From Atrina japonica (taxonomy: Eukaryota > Mollusca > Bivalvia > Pterioida > Pinnidae): a stretch of 64,000 nt of DNA. The DNA is taken from assembly GCA_030159075.1 (NCBI GenBank), contig BROG01000154.1:917501-981500 (forward strand), read 5' to 3'. Every line of letters begins with the position of its first letter. The stretch's first letter is position 1. The notes under the pieces are model-generated. The model searched no databases, was not told the origin of the DNA, and was given only the letters and a program-made list of their open reading frames with translations. The position numbers were made by a program, and so were the translations under genes. Below, piece by piece: positions 1-11,976 of the stretch.

Positions 1-90
1 GTCTATATACATCTTGGAAATGACACTTTGTTTTTTGCAAGTAAACCACCCAAGTTCATTGAAGTTGATGGCCAAGAAGTTTACATTTAG
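1..90 (+). CDS. Candidate terminal exon of an upstream gene (partial)
   Basis: Frame 1 is open from the first base of the window to a TAG at 88-90 and encodes 29 residues with a protein-like composition (ends FIEVDGQEVYI). An AATAAA signal follows at 178-183, so this may be the last exon of a gene that begins outside the window. I do not recognise the protein. It may be chance, since 29 open codons are weak evidence. Confidence 0.3.
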   Translation, partial: VYIHLGNDTLFFASKPPKFIEVDGQEVYI

Positions 91-177
91 TTGTTATTTC
101 AATCAAAAAACAATCGGTGTGAGACTGATGTTTGATCAAATATAGAGAGATAACTCCCTATATCATTATCTCTTTGA

Positions 178-183
178 AATAAA
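178..183 (+). promoter_or_regulatory. Candidate poly(A) signal AATAAA
   Basis: An AATAAA hexamer lies about 90 bp after the TAG at 88-90. It is the only support for a gene end here. Confidence 0.25.
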
Positions 184-349
184 GTCAAAAGTACATGACA
201 CTAATCACACTACATGTGCTAAATCCAGGGATATTTTCCAATGACAATGAATTCATAGCCAGAATTGGACTCCTGTCATTTTTGCCTTACATTTTCAAGA
301 AAAAAATTCTAACTAACAAGCCTACTTAAAAATTCAAACAATCTAAACC

Positions 350-352
<3 letters not shown>

Positions 353-432
<80 letters not shown>
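353..432. repeat. (TA)n microsatellite
   Basis: An almost uninterrupted TA dinucleotide run, broken once by a CA near 401. It lies just before the probable PRMT2 micro-exon. Confidence 0.95.
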
Positions 433-436
<4 letters not shown>

Positions 437-498
437 ATTTTGTAGATTGAGTGTAAAATAAAAATGAAATAATACTCTTATACTACCATTTTTTTCAG

Positions 499-517
499 AT
501 ACTTATCCTCATGGATC
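499..517 (+). CDS. PRMT2: PRMT2 probable 19-nt micro-exon
   Basis: A strong acceptor (TTTTTTTCAG) and donor (GTAAGT) bracket 19 nt. Read with one base carried in, it gives YLSSWI before KIHHEML of the next exon, which fits the segment preceding LHLEML in PRMT2. The phase (one base in, zero out) matches. The exon is small, so confidence is moderate. Confidence 0.5.
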
Positions 518-3500
518 GTAAGTGTGTGGGGTTAATCAACCTAACATTATTACAGATGAAAACTTAATGCTTACCCTTTTCAAATGATCTCACTTGAAAT
601 TTTATCTGTTATTTATCGTATAATGTAATAGAGTTCAAATGTTTGTGTTTACAGATGTTATTCATTTTGACAAAGGGTTGTAATTTTGTGGGCACATGAC
701 TTTTCTGACAATGCTCTTTTCACAGATGTAGTTAAAATAGGTCAAAGGTACTTGAAGCAGATGATACAATTTTGCGTCAAATAGTTTACCCAATATGTCG
801 AAATTTGGTCATTGGTGTCTCTAAATCTTTAGTACTAAGAAAATTGCGATAATTTTGACTACTTTAATTGATTTTATTCTATCTACCTTTCGTAGCTTGT
901 ATGTCTTCAACATTTAAATTATCATAAATTGGTAACGTAAAATGTTCCAGAAAGCATCAAATCTCATCAGATATGCGATTTTAATAAGATATAGGAGAAA
1001 AAAAAAACACCACAAACTTGCAATCTCTACGAACCTACAACCCCTGACAGTACATAAAATCTTGTAAAATATTTCCAGAGAAAATTAAAATTTTTTTTTA
1101 AAATATTGATAAAATTGCCAGTTCAATTATCATGGGCTATCTTCCCAAAACGCGTAAAATCTAGTAACTCTGGCGAGAATTATAATGTACATGTAATGTA
1201 ATAAAGAGAAATAATTCCCCAGATCATAATCACATATAAATAAAGTGGATGACATTCTACTCTATCAGACCTTATTCTGTCAATTTTGGGAAAATGCCAT
1301 TTGCAACACAAGTGGGAATTTTAATGTGAATTTGTGTCATATTGGGGAAAATTGTGTGCATACATTGAAATCTATATTCATTTTTTAAATGCATTTCCCC
1401 TTCCATTATTATTTTTCTCATTAAGGTAATGAGCTCAACATCAAATTGGGAAAAATATATGCAATCTGCATTTGGAATGGGGCATAATTTCAGTCCTGTG
1501 GATACTATAGAAAAAGCCCTGACTATTAACCCAGTTACCCCTATAGACACATTTTGACTGGTCTTAATCATTGATTAACAGAAGAGTCCGTTGTTTTTTC
1601 AGGGGTTGATGAGTTCAATACAGCCATTATATTAAATGACAATTGTTGACATGTTAAAAATGAAAAGCAAGATTATTTTTTATTTACTTCAAATCATTGA
1701 TCATAATTGTAAGTAATTTTGTTTACCAATTTTCAGAAAATCCACCATGAGATGCTTAGTGATAAGCCAAGAAACATAGCATATCAAACAGCAATACAAA
1801 ACAATGCTTCCTGTATGAGTGATAAGGTAAACTTGAAATTTGTTTCTGGATTTACTTCATAGTTTCACTCCTTTACCCCTAAAACAAGTTTGGACTGATC
1901 TAAGTCATTGATTTACAGAAGAGTCCATCGTTTTCAGGGGTTAATGAGTTAAAGACAAAACGATTTTCAAATTTGTTATGTAACATGTTCAGTGTAAAGT
2001 TTAGAAACTGTATGGCATAGAAGAAATGTTCTAACCACTAAACCACTTATATAGGCCCCCCCAGCCCCAAAGTTTGAAAGGAATAGGATTTGATTACTTG
2101 TGTGTAAGTTTATTTCTAAATATACAGTTTACAGTGTTACCTAACAGTGTTGATTTCACCCATTCCTTTCAATTCGCTACATTTTACAGATAGCTTGTCA
2201 TAAGAAGGTTATCCATGTTACAGGTCATTTATATAGGACTTAAAACTGAGGTAATGGAGCCGGCCTGGCTCAGTCGGTAGTGTCGGATGAGACAGTAAAA
2301 ATCGTGGTACTCTCGGCACGTTAAAGAACCCTCACTGCTCAATCGAGCATAGTGAGTTCGAGTCCAGAAATATTCTTGAGTGGGACGCGGTTTCGTCACA
2401 GTTTTCTAGAAGTCACCATGTTGTTTCTGCACGTTAAAGAACCCATGCAGATGGCTGGTGGTCTCTTCTCAGGTTCAATGGCCTGGTGTAAAACTACATT
2501 TTAACAAACACAAACTGTGGCACTTCAAATTAAGTGCCGAAAGACTTAAAAACAACAATAGGGCAAAAAATATTTTTGGCCAAATCATTGTGTTAATGTT
2601 TTGAAGCCCTTCACCAGTATATTATATGCCGGCATTTGGTGACGTCTCCATATGAGTGAAATATTCTTGAGTGGGAAGTTACACCTCCAAATATTTTACT
2701 GTGGCAGGGAATGGGCCAAAGGATGTAAAAGAATCCAAAAAGACTCCAACACAACCAGCCGCGAAAACGAAACGAAAACAAAGAAACTGATCGGATATAA
2801 AAAGCACAGTAATGATTTGTTTCATGTATGTTTCCGAAATCATGATCTTAAAGTTAATCTTTCATTGCATCACACATAAGAGACCACAAAAATACAAAGG
2901 TAATGGTTTTCTAGAAGCCTCTCTGTCAACTGATGAGGATGAATTCGTTTGAAAGATGCATATTGCTTTTCAGAATCTTGATCATCCTGGTGTCTCTTGA
3001 CTGCCAAAACTGAAGTGATGCATTTTGCATTTTGGGACATTTGACGTTGGAGCAACCGCAAACATGGCAATTAACCTGATCTGATTTTCACACCTGAGTG
3101 TGCTTACCTTTAAAAAAAGTTTGCAATTTACACGTGCAGATTTTTGGCTATGTTTTAGTTTTAGTATCCATATTAGAGAGAGAAAGTGATTACAGGTGGG
3201 ATCTCTTCTCAGGTTCAATTTTTATCTCTCCTACACTACCATTTAAAATCTGGTGGCTTAATAAATAACTCAACCTACATATACATTCAATATTTATTTT
3301 TGGTATATAAGTATAAGTGTATATTATTCATTGAGTCTGAGGAGATATGTGTTATATAAAACTACATTTTAACAAAACACAAACTGTGGCACTTCAAATT
3401 TTATTTCTTCTGTTTGCTGTGATGACATACTTGATTTAAGAGTAAATAAGAAAGTCCGGTTAAAATAGCCAGGGGACTTAAGAAAAGAAAAACAATATTT

Positions 3501-6500
3501 GAAAGGAAAAAAACAAAATTCAGGGCAAAAATAAATCATTCTTGCACGAGGCTAATAAAACAGACAAAAGAGATAATGTATATGTTATGCATATGAACTG
3601 TATTCTACTTTGGAAGAATTTAATAATGAGTCATTTGTGGCTGTATCATTGAATAATGATCAACTATTTTTGGAAATGTTATTATTGAAAATTAGGGGCA
3701 TTACAATTTCTTATAGTACTTTTAAGAACAAAAAAAGAAATGTTGAGAAAATTCAAATTGAAAATGAAATAGAAAGAACTAAAGAATTATTGTTCAAGAC
3801 AGTTCCAAAACTTAATTTAAATATGAAACATAATTTAGATGAAAAATTTAAAAAATCTGAAATACTTGAAGTCTTGAAAGAATGTCAAAACAATAAATCA
3901 CCAGGAGTTGATGGCTTTCCTGCAGAATTTTTTTAAATTTTTTTGGATAGATATTGGGGATTTTGTGTATAAATCATTCCTACATACATTTAAAGAAGGT
4001 ATTTTATCAGAAACTCAAAAATTAGGAATTGTATCAATTTTGCCAAAAGGTAGCAAACCAAGAGAATACTTAAAAAATTGGGTCCTATTACATTGCTGAA
4101 TGGCTAATAGGATAAAATCAGTTTTACCAACCTTAATTCATGAAAATAATTTGTAATGATGATTTTCATAATTTGGGGCGAGGATGTAGGCAGGGTGATC
4201 CTGTTTCACCTTATATCTTTGTATACAATTTAAGGGTTCTACAATATGCAGATGATAATTAGATGGGTCTCTTATTGATCAATATGCAAAATTTTCTGGC
4301 TTAAAACCGAATTACTCAAAGACTATCTGTGTAAAAATAGGAGCGCTTAGGTATACATGTAAGTGTATTTAGCATGATGGTGTGATATGTTTAAAATCAT
4401 TTATAAAGAGTTTAAAAATTACATGGATTAGGAGAATTATAAAACGTGATGAGGATGTAGACTACTTTATTTAACTTTACCAAACTCCTTTAAAACATAC
4501 ACCTGAACTATATTTTTCAAAAATGAAATATTTCAACCAAGCTATATTAAATGTCTTTTAAAAAATAGACTGATAACATAATTTGATAGTTTTGCTTAAT
4601 TGTATTGATTTACCATGTGTGTGAATGCATGTGTATATGTGTATATGTATGTATTTGTATAAATATTTATGTATATGCATGTATGTTGTATAAAAGAAAT
4701 ACATGTTTCATATTATTGATTTCACATTTTATCATGATTTTCTTACAGGTTGGTTTTCTAGAAGCCTCTCTGTCATCATGTCGTTTGGACATATTGCTTT
4801 AAATCTTGGTGTCTCTTGACTCTAGTGAGCATGGGTTGGAGCCGCAATGGAACCTGATTTTCGACCCACTTAAAACAACAAATAGGGGCTGTATCATTGT
4901 GTTAATGTTCAGACAGTCCAAGGGAGGGAATAAATGATTCATAATTTGGCTTTGTAAGTTGACTTAATTGTATTGATTTACCAGTATATTCTTATTATCA
5001 TGATTTTCTTACAAATATTTTTATTTTCGACCCAGGTGATACTTGACGTGGGATGTGGGACAGGCATTCTGAGTTTGATGTGTGCACGTTATGCACAACC
5101 AGCAAAGGTAAGTGCATGCTTTATCAGCAAACAATTGCCATGGTATCTGGGAAATTAATGGTAAATACAATGACAGACAATCATCATTTAAACCAGCAAG
5201 TCAAATATTTGAATAAAAAGTCTTAGAATTTTCTGTCTGTAATATGATTAATTTAAAGGTATCATTCTTAATCAGTCCTACATGTTAAAGGTATATACAG
5301 TAATGCGACAAAACCGAGTTCCTGCCATGCATATAGATCTTAATTACCATCAGGTGTCTCATCTGGCAATGTATTCATTGAATGCTATATTTTTGGAATG
5401 AATAGAAATATTTTATAATACAAACATAAATGAGTATAATTTTATAACTTAACTTTATTCTCTCCACGCCAGAAGTCGCATATGGCCATCACACGTTCAT
5501 TCCACTTATTGCAATCTTTATCCACTTTGTTGATGACATTCCAGTTTGTGCATCCTGTTGTATTTCTTGAAAGACAGAATGGAAAGTAATAAAGAAATAG
5601 AATTTTATGAATAGCTGTAAAAGAGCACCTGCTAAAACTTAGATATAATGGTACAGTGTAAACAGAATCACATAACACATAATTTGAAAAGAAACACTTG
5701 AATTAGGAATGTAAATGTAACGTATAACTCTACATTGATTCAGATATACGCTGTTGATGTGAGTAACATGGTGGAAGAAACAAAGAAGGTAGTAGATAGT
5801 AATGGTTTCTCTGATAAAATTACAGTTTTAAATAATTACGTTGAAGACCTCATACTGGAGCAGGAAGTAGATATTCTTATCTCAGAATGGATGGGTACTG
5901 TGCTTTTGGTAAGTCTTGTTGTAAAACATTTCATGAAACATAATTATATGATATCTGAATCATATAATGATATGTGTGGCATGTATCAGTTTTTTCCATC
6001 TTGTCATGCTAAGTTATAGCTGAAATTTGGTTGGCTGTATTATTTCCTTTCAGAATTTCAATCTTTTTCCCCAGAATTTCAACAAAATTCTGAATTTTTT
6101 TATATCATTTGAGATATTTTGCAACATTTCTACATAAAAAAATTCATAAATTTAAACCCAAAATTGTTTTTTCATAGATTCAGTGTAAAACAATACCAAT
6201 ACACTAGATGATTTTGTACAAAGATCTGTAAATTTTCAAATGAATGTTTTCAGATATAGGCATTAAGGTATGTAAATTTGTAACCAAGAAAAGTCCTAAA
6301 TTTTCAGACAATTTACATTGCATAGACCATATTTGAAAATGGACACCTCTCTATGTGGTCTGTTGTTTTGTTTTATTCTCAGTGACAATCTTGGCCCTAA
6401 CAACCTCCGGATAAATTTGTATTTTTTTAGTAATATCACAAGACCAACATGATAAGGCAATTTACCCTTGCATTTAATACCTAAAAGAATTCTTGTATTC

Positions 6501-9500
6501 AAAGTTTGAGATGATGATAGAGTCGGTGATCATTGCTAGAGACAAATTCTTAAAGCCTAGTGGAACAGTATGGCCATCAAATGCTTGCTTGTTTTTGGTT
6601 CCATGTTCGGCAGATGCTTTTTACAAAAATCAGATTGAATTTTGGAAGGATCAGTATGGATTCAATTTTTCAAGCCTTATGTAAGTACATGTATGTGTGT
6701 ATGTATTATTATATATAGTCTAATTATTAATTTTCAGAAATTTTATTAATAACATGATTATAATATTCGGTAATCAAAAGTGTTGTCACCAAGACCAATT
6801 AGAACATTTATCTCCATTGAAATTAAGTTCATAGTTTGATTTGTTTTCTGCTTTTTTTCCTCTGATGCCTACTTGATCGGTAAGAGCATAGTATAGTAAA
6901 GCCTCAATGTAATGCCCCGTGTCATTTGCCACCTCACTTAGCACCACAATTTTTGAATTTCCACTTTTCTAATTTTCCCTATAATTTCATTTAAGGTTTC
7001 CCTCATGCTAACGCTATCCTCTTTATAATGCCTAACTTTGGCTAAACAAATGGTGGCAGCAGAACAAGGTTTTACTGTACTATCATGTTTCCACTTTTTG
7101 ATTTACCGGGGGTTTTACCAAAAAGTGGAAACATGATAATATCATGTTTCCACTTTTTGGTAAAACCCCTGGTAAATCAAAAAGTGGAAACATGATAGTA
7201 CTTTAAGTCACATATTCCATCATCCCTGGACAGCTCATCTCTGAGCTCCACTTAAACCTAAGCTGATTATGTGAGAAAGTTTTCTAGTTCACTTGTAGAA
7301 GGCTGATGGTCTTTTCCTCGGTACACCTTATTATCTTCCTGTGTTAAAAACTGGTTGACATTGAGAACTGAAAAAAGTAACCGTAACACTGAAACTCTGG
7401 GTAAATCTTTTTTGTATATATAACTTTGGTATTATGTTTATGATATATACAACCATGGTGTTGTTGCCACTGATGGTGGACCATTTGAGTATTTGAGGGT
7501 ATACATAAAACCAGTAACTTTTATTACGATACCAGCTGATTATTTTATACTACAGTAATATTTTACATATGGATAGTACTGTTATTCAGTTTCTGAAATC
7601 TTTAAAAGCAAAAAGTGATTACTGTGAAACAGATTTGGCAATACATTTAAGTTTAAACATTGTATATTTTGTGATACTTCTTTCTCTTTTATTTTAAACT
7701 CGAGCTCAGTTGATGAGGTTTTATTGACACGCCATAGGCATTCTGTGTATAATATCTATCTGGTGAAAGTTTGGAGAAGTAGTGACACAGCTGTACTCCA
7801 AGTTGTCATTATTGTGTAAGTTTGGAGAAGTAGTGATACAGCTGTACTTCTAGTTGTCATCATTGGCTTCATGATAAGTTGTACTGTGCAAGTTTGGAGA
7901 AGTAGTGATACAGCTGTACTTCTAGTTGTCATTATTGTGAAAGTTTGGAGAAGTAGTGATACAGCTGTACTTCTAGATGTCACCATTGGCTTCATGATAA
8001 GTTGTACTGTGAAAGTTTGGAGAAGTAGTGATACAACTGTACTTCTAGTTGTCATCATTGGCTTCATGATAAGTTGTACTGTGAAAGTTTGGAGGAGTAG
8101 TGATACAGCTCTACTTCTAGTTGTCATCATTGGCTTCATGATAAGTCGTACTTTAAAAGTTTGGAGAAGTAGTGATACAGCTGTACTTCTAGTTGTCATT
8201 ATTGTGAAAGTTTGGAGGAGTAGTGATACAGCTGTACTTCTAGTTGTCATCATTGGCTTCATGATAAGTTGTACTTTGTAAGTTTGGAGAAGTAGTGATA
8301 CAGCTGTACTTCTAGTTGTCATCATTGGTTTCATGATAAGTGTTTTAATTATAAAGAGTACTGTATTTCACAGAAAAAACAACCCTGTGAATGTGTATAA
8401 AACTGGCCAGCTTCCCGGGACATTGACCCTAATTTAAGTTGTAACTTATGTCCATTTTGAATCCTTTGTTCCTTTTAGTAACACCAAGCACCTGCATTTT
8501 ACAAACAGCCATATCACATCGACTTTCTGTTTCCTTGGAAAGGATTAAATGTATCCTACCAATAATGAAGATGTGCATACTTCCAAATATTTATGAATTT
8601 GAATATATTACTATTGATACAGCATCTGTATGTTTACCAGGTGAGCAGTTTAGACCTCCTAAAGCCTGTACTTTGGTTTAAAAGATTAATAAGGTAGATT
8701 TGTAAGATTGAACTGGAACCCTGTTACAGATACAATTACTCTGTGGATTTTGTTGTTGTTGTTGTTGTTGGGGTTTTTTTTCACTCTAACTTTGCTCTGA
8801 TTGGTCTTTGTCATCAGAAAATTGCAAACATAAGAAATTATTTGATATCATATTAAATAGCAAAAGTAAGCTTTGAGCTGTTGGTCAGTGTATTTATTAT
8901 GATTTTTTAAAAACAAAATAATTGGTACCCAGACAATATGTACGCTAGGAGGATATAGACTTGGGTTACTCTAGGATCACCACCTTACAGAATAACGTCA
9001 AGTTACTGTTTCTGCACAGTTATAATATATTCAGAATTTTCATTTGACATCTTTTCATTGAAATTTCAGTATTGATCATATTTACTTTCAGACCACTTGC
9101 ACTGACGGAATTTACACAAAAGCCGATATATAATCATGAACTGAGTCTTTCAGACTGTTTAAGCGAAGAAATAAGTGTGCTGAACGTTGATATGAAATCT
9201 GTGACAGTAGAACAGCTAGAGGATAATTGGTCCGAGATAGAATTTGTCATTACAAAAACTGCTACATGTCATGGATTTTGTACGTGGTTTCAAGTGGACT
9301 TTCGTGGACTAGATCCGAATATAAACAACGAATTTTTAAATACTGGACCAAAGTTTGAGTTAGTAAATAGTCAACAAAATAATATTTTGATTCACCTAAT
9401 CCAGTCCCCACCTTTCCCAGATCAAAGACTAAGGGAAGCATATCAGTCTTGCTTGACCTGTTGTTATACTTGTCCACAAGTTATTAATTTCCATAGATAT

Positions 9501-11976
9501 TGGACCAAGGAATACAGTCCCTATACTTTACAAAATTCAAAATAATAAGATGATTTCAATAGTCCAAAAATGTCCTATTCATATTTAGTTAAATGTCCAA
9601 AACTCCACATGTGTTCACTATTTTTGTCTTTTCAAATACCATTGGATACGTAGTGGTTGCTGTAATATACAAAGATTCATTTATGTTCAAATGCTCATTC
9701 ATCTTTTTATCCAAATTGGTCATACACATGTAATTTTTTACAGATGGATTTTGTCCAATACAGTTGAACTTGATAATATGATAATGATAATGAGTACTAA
9801 ATTCATATAAATTTTCGTGAAATTAAAACATTGAGTGTTTATGAGACTGTTAAGAATTATTATGGGGCAATTTCGTACTCATGCAAATTTTGACTTCAAA
9901 TTACATGTACAAATTTTCATTGTTTTTACAGAAATGGACCCCAAAATATATTTGAAACATCGAGAAATTCGACTCATAAAAATTTGAATTATAAAATATT
10001 TATAAGTAGCGTTAAATAACAAAATTATTCACTTTGTGAATAGTTCGAAACATTGAGAAATTTGACTCACTGAAGTTCTACTGTAGTTTGATGATGCAGT
10101 GGATAATCCAATTCAAATTTAGCATGGATGTTTATGACCATTAACTTGGTACTACGACTCATTCTTGATTGCTGTTTTTATTTTGAGAGTTATAGTCCCT
10201 GATTTATATTTATGTCCCTCATTCTGATGTGATGCAGCTGGAAACAAATTTTTAAAATTTACAAATATTTTTTTATCCCATTTCTGAAATCAGATCTTTG
10301 ATGAATGTTGTTTGATGGTAAAATTTACATCTATTGCTCACACATTCTTAAAAAAAACAATTGAAGAATTTTTCTAAACATAGTTGATGTTCATCAGATA
10401 TTACAGGCACCACAATCATGAAAATTAAATGAATTGGTCTTTTCCTAAAAATATCTTTTTTGGGGGGAAATGAAGCAAAAATAGGTTAAAAGGATAAAAT
10501 TGGATTCATAAGTTGAAATTTTTGAGAGCATTAATAATTTACTAATTGTTATAGAGTGTTATCTTTGAATAAAATATCTAAGTAAATAATATATAGCAAG
10601 TATCTTTTTAATTATATTATTAGTGTTGATTTTTCAAATTTTGTCAAATTTCCAATATTTTTTTTATTTTGATAGTTTAACTCACTGGAAACAGAATTTG
10701 TTTCTTCTGGACAATCCTATTAATGTAAGAAAAGGTGATGTTATCCGAGGCAAGTTTCATATTTTTAGAAATCCAGAATGGAGACGACATTTAAGAGTAA
10801 ACCTTACATTTGATGTATACAGGGATGATCAAATGGAGGTAAAGTGAATTATTTAATTCTCTGTAAAATTCTGTATTATGTAATTTTCATTTAGCCTTTC
10901 ACCACTAAGTGTCTAATTGGCTTTTCTGTTGATTAGACCAGTCTGTTATGACCAGTAGGGTTTAAACGGTTAAGAGTAACCACTTGTGGTGTTATAGTGG
11001 TAGAGTATTAGATTCACAAACAGAAGTTACCACATTTGATTACTATAACAGGGTCATACCTTAGACTAATCTAGACTTCTTTGCCAAGCACTAGGTATGA
11101 AGAGTTGATGTTTGTTGTTTTCTTTGCGTTTTATGCCACACTCAACAATATTTCGGTTATATGGTGTTGCTAGGTGAGAACCCGGTTACAAACTTACAGT
11201 GTACACTGGAAGAGGGCACTGGCAAGTAAACTGTCAAATATCCTCACAAAATCAGTTTATACTTAGTTTTCAACTAATCTGGAATCTGCTATGAACAGAA
11301 ACTTCATGGTTTTAAGTGCAATGCTTTTACTATGGCCCTGACATGTCAATGTCATATGTCTTTCTGATGCGATTTGAAACTTACAACAGTAAAGGTACTG
11401 TGACTTCATTGGCATCAGTCAATAACCAATGATAAATAGTAGGACTTACATCTCCATATAAGTGAAAATGTCTTGGCGTGATGTAAATCATCAATAAAGC
11501 TAAAACACACAAACCCTACAGAAGCCGTTGTCTAGCTGTAAGGCGTTAAATTAGCACCTGTTTTCCTCCCAAAAGCCACAATGCTAGGGCCCCGAAAATG
11601 TTTGATTTTTTAAGAAGCTATTTTCTATCTTCTGAACTCTAGAGAGTTCATCTTATAATCTTTTCTAAACCATTGGAGTACTGCTTTATTTTAACCAAAA
11701 TAGAAGAGAGTTGCTCCTGCCAACTCCACCCCAGGATATGCAAATAGTAGAAACATTTAAACTACTGAACATTTAATTAAATGATGCTATTTTATACTTT
11801 GGTATCTGAGATATATTTCTTATTGACAAAGTAACTTAGTATTTGATGAGAAAATCATCATAGGATTACTGTTTACTATATACAGACCGATTATCTGTAC
11901 ACTTTTATCAAAATTGATATATTTTCATATTTATTTCCAGGAGAGTGTTGAAAAGCTCTTTTGTGTATGGAAATGA
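499..11976 (+). CDS. PRMT2: Protein arginine N-methyltransferase 2-like gene (3' part)
   Basis: This gene encodes a SAM-dependent arginine methyltransferase, which transfers methyl groups from S-adenosylmethionine to arginine side chains of nuclear and cytoplasmic proteins. The exon chain 499-517, 1737-1826, 5036-5107, 5744-5908, 6505-6680, 9092-9352, 10676-10838, 11941-11976 keeps one reading frame through every GT/AG junction and gives about 326 residues. Visible family motifs, in order, are SAM-binding motif I VILDVGCGTG, post-I IYAVDVS, the double-E loop beginning SEWMG and ending in the next exon at MIES, and the THW loop LTHWKQ. The sequence resembles vertebrate PRMT2 (for example LVPCSAD, YNH, CLSE, FRNPEWRRH and a short C-terminus ending VWK) more than PRMT1 or PRMT8. 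The N-terminal exons, including the SH3 domain expected in PRMT2, are not visible. AATAAA at 12163-12168 is a plausible poly(A) signal. Confidence 0.85.
1737..1826 (+). CDS. PRMT2: PRMT2 exon upstream of motif I
   Basis: Thirty complete codons lie between a TTTTCAG acceptor and a GTAAAC donor. The peptide starts KIHHEMLSDKPRN and ends CMSDK, matching the helix that leads into the SAM-binding motif. The next exon continues directly with VILDVGCGTG. Confidence 0.85.
2257..2680 (+). repeat. Rearranged tRNA-derived SINE
   Basis: It opens with an A-box-like segment (GGCTCAGTCGGTAG) and carries GTTCGAGTCC, the GGCACGTTAAAGAACCC core, and a tail GGTGACGTCTCCATATGAG. The same parts occur in proper order at 51731-51995. 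Here the order is scrambled and core and tail pieces are duplicated, so this is an old, chimeric copy inside a PRMT2 intron. Confidence 0.75.
2895..3215. repeat. Unclassified interspersed repeat, copy 1
   Basis: GGTTTTCTAGAAGCCTCTCT and, further on, GGTGTCTCTTGACT are shared with 4745-4880 in the same order. The copies are diverged and interrupted. No coding content is recognised. Confidence 0.5.
3610..4470 (+). mobile_element. Decayed LINE reverse transcriptase fragment (L1/Tx1-like)
   Basis: The frames 3610-3936 and 3908-4099 together show reverse-transcriptase block 1 (NNKSPGVDGFPAEFF), then LPKGSK. Further on there is RGCRQGDPVSPYIF near 4180 and the catalytic YADD near 4245, followed at once by a stop. 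The order of these blocks is that of L1/Tx1-type non-LTR retrotransposons. Stops and frame changes show the element is dead. No endonuclease and no 3' tail are recognisable. It lies in the PRMT2 intron before exon 5036. Confidence 0.75.
4745..4880. repeat. Unclassified interspersed repeat, copy 2
   Basis: A shorter partner of the repeat at 2895-3215, sharing the two motifs given there. Confidence 0.45.
5036..5107 (+). CDS. PRMT2: PRMT2 exon with SAM-binding motif I
   Basis: Twenty-four codons between CGACCCAG and GTAAGT. It encodes VILDVGCGTG, the glycine-rich nucleotide-binding loop, followed by ILSLMCARYA. Confidence 0.93.
5108..5743. other. PRMT2 intron, nothing recognised
   Basis: AT-rich intron. 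A TATATACAGTAATGCGACAAAA segment near 5293 resembles the end of the MITE at 52529, but no partner end is seen. No other structure is evident. Confidence 0.6.
5744..5908 (+). CDS. PRMT2: PRMT2 exon with post-I motif and first part of the double-E loop
   Basis: Fifty-five codons between ATTCAG and GTAAGT. It begins IYAVDVS (acidic residue that contacts the SAM ribose) and ends SEWMGTVLL, the first half of the catalytic double-E hairpin. Confidence 0.93.
5909..6504. other. PRMT2 intron, nothing recognised
   Basis: AT-rich intron without a recognisable repeat or conserved open frame. Confidence 0.6.
6505..6680 (+). CDS. PRMT2: PRMT2 exon completing the double-E loop
   Basis: It begins FEMMIES, giving the second catalytic glutamate region, then runs through ARDKFLKPSG and LVPCSAD. 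The acceptor (TATTCAAAG) is weak but the frame is right; the donor is GTAAGT and leaves two bases for the next exon. Confidence 0.9.
7077..7201. repeat. 125-bp near-perfect palindrome in a PRMT2 intron
   Basis: Two 62-bp arms (7077-7138 and 7140-7201) are reverse complements around base 7139, with one mismatch seen (CCGGGGG against CCCCTGG). Each arm is itself bounded by inverted copies of ATCATGTTTCCACTTTTT, so that unit occurs four times in alternating orientation. This is foldback or MITE-like DNA able to form a long hairpin. Confidence 0.95.
7422..7565 (+). repeat. Interspersed repeat (AACTTTGGTATTATG family), copy 1
   Basis: It starts AACTTTGGTATTATGTTTAT and continues with GTTGCCACTGATGGTGGACC and GAGGGTATACATAAA. 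The same string of motifs is found at 21718-21870 and 25535-25680, and its first 25 bp at 22078, 26190 (inverted) and 49835 (inverted). Confidence 0.7.
7762..8341. repeat. Minisatellite with 72-bp and 51-bp units
   Basis: Tandem units begin GTGAAAGTTTGGAGAAGTAG. The long form is 72 bp and a short form of 51 bp lacks the 21-bp GGCTTCATGATAAGTTGTACT end. About nine units are present. Both lengths are multiples of three, so long open frames exist on both strands (136 codons plus, 192 codons minus). These are artefacts of the period and not good evidence of a gene. Confidence 0.92.
8341..9091. other. PRMT2 intron, rest
   Basis: After the minisatellite, only a short (TTG)n run near 8752-8770 is notable. 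Confidence 0.6.
9092..9352 (+). CDS. PRMT2: PRMT2 exon, beta-barrel domain
   Basis: The acceptor is TTACTTTCAG and the donor AA|GTTTGA. It takes one base in and passes two out. The peptide includes LALTEF, YNHELSLSDCLSEE and CHGFCTWFQVDF, the C-terminal barrel and substrate-binding part of PRMTs. Confidence 0.88.
9353..10675. other. PRMT2 intron, nothing recognised
   Basis: About 1.3 kb of AT-rich intron with no recognisable element. Confidence 0.6.
10676..10838 (+). CDS. PRMT2: PRMT2 exon with the THW loop
   Basis: Between TTTTGATAG and GTAAAG. It encodes LTHWKQNLFLLD, the THW loop of the active site, and later FRNPEWRRHLRV. The phase agrees with the exon ending at 9352. Confidence 0.9.
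11110..11345 (-). repeat. tRNA-derived SINE, minus strand, diverged
   Basis: TTATGCCACACTCAACAATA with TATGGTG marks the reversed 3' tail of a SINE family also seen at 57545-57735, 58876-59105 and 63850-63905. The segment GCAAGTAAACTGTCAAA and a degenerate tRNA-like end follow. It lies in the last PRMT2 intron. Confidence 0.6.
11941..11976 (+). CDS. PRMT2: PRMT2 last coding exon
   Basis: The acceptor TTATTTCCAG is followed by eleven codons (ESVEKLFCVWK) and a TGA. Vertebrate PRMT2 has a similar short end after the last barrel strand. Confidence 0.85.
   Translation, partial: ESVEKLFCVWK

Noticed and set aside
7756..8334. 192-residue and 136-residue open frames on both strands
   Set aside because: They follow from unit lengths that are multiples of three in a minisatellite; no domain, start context or splice signal supports them.
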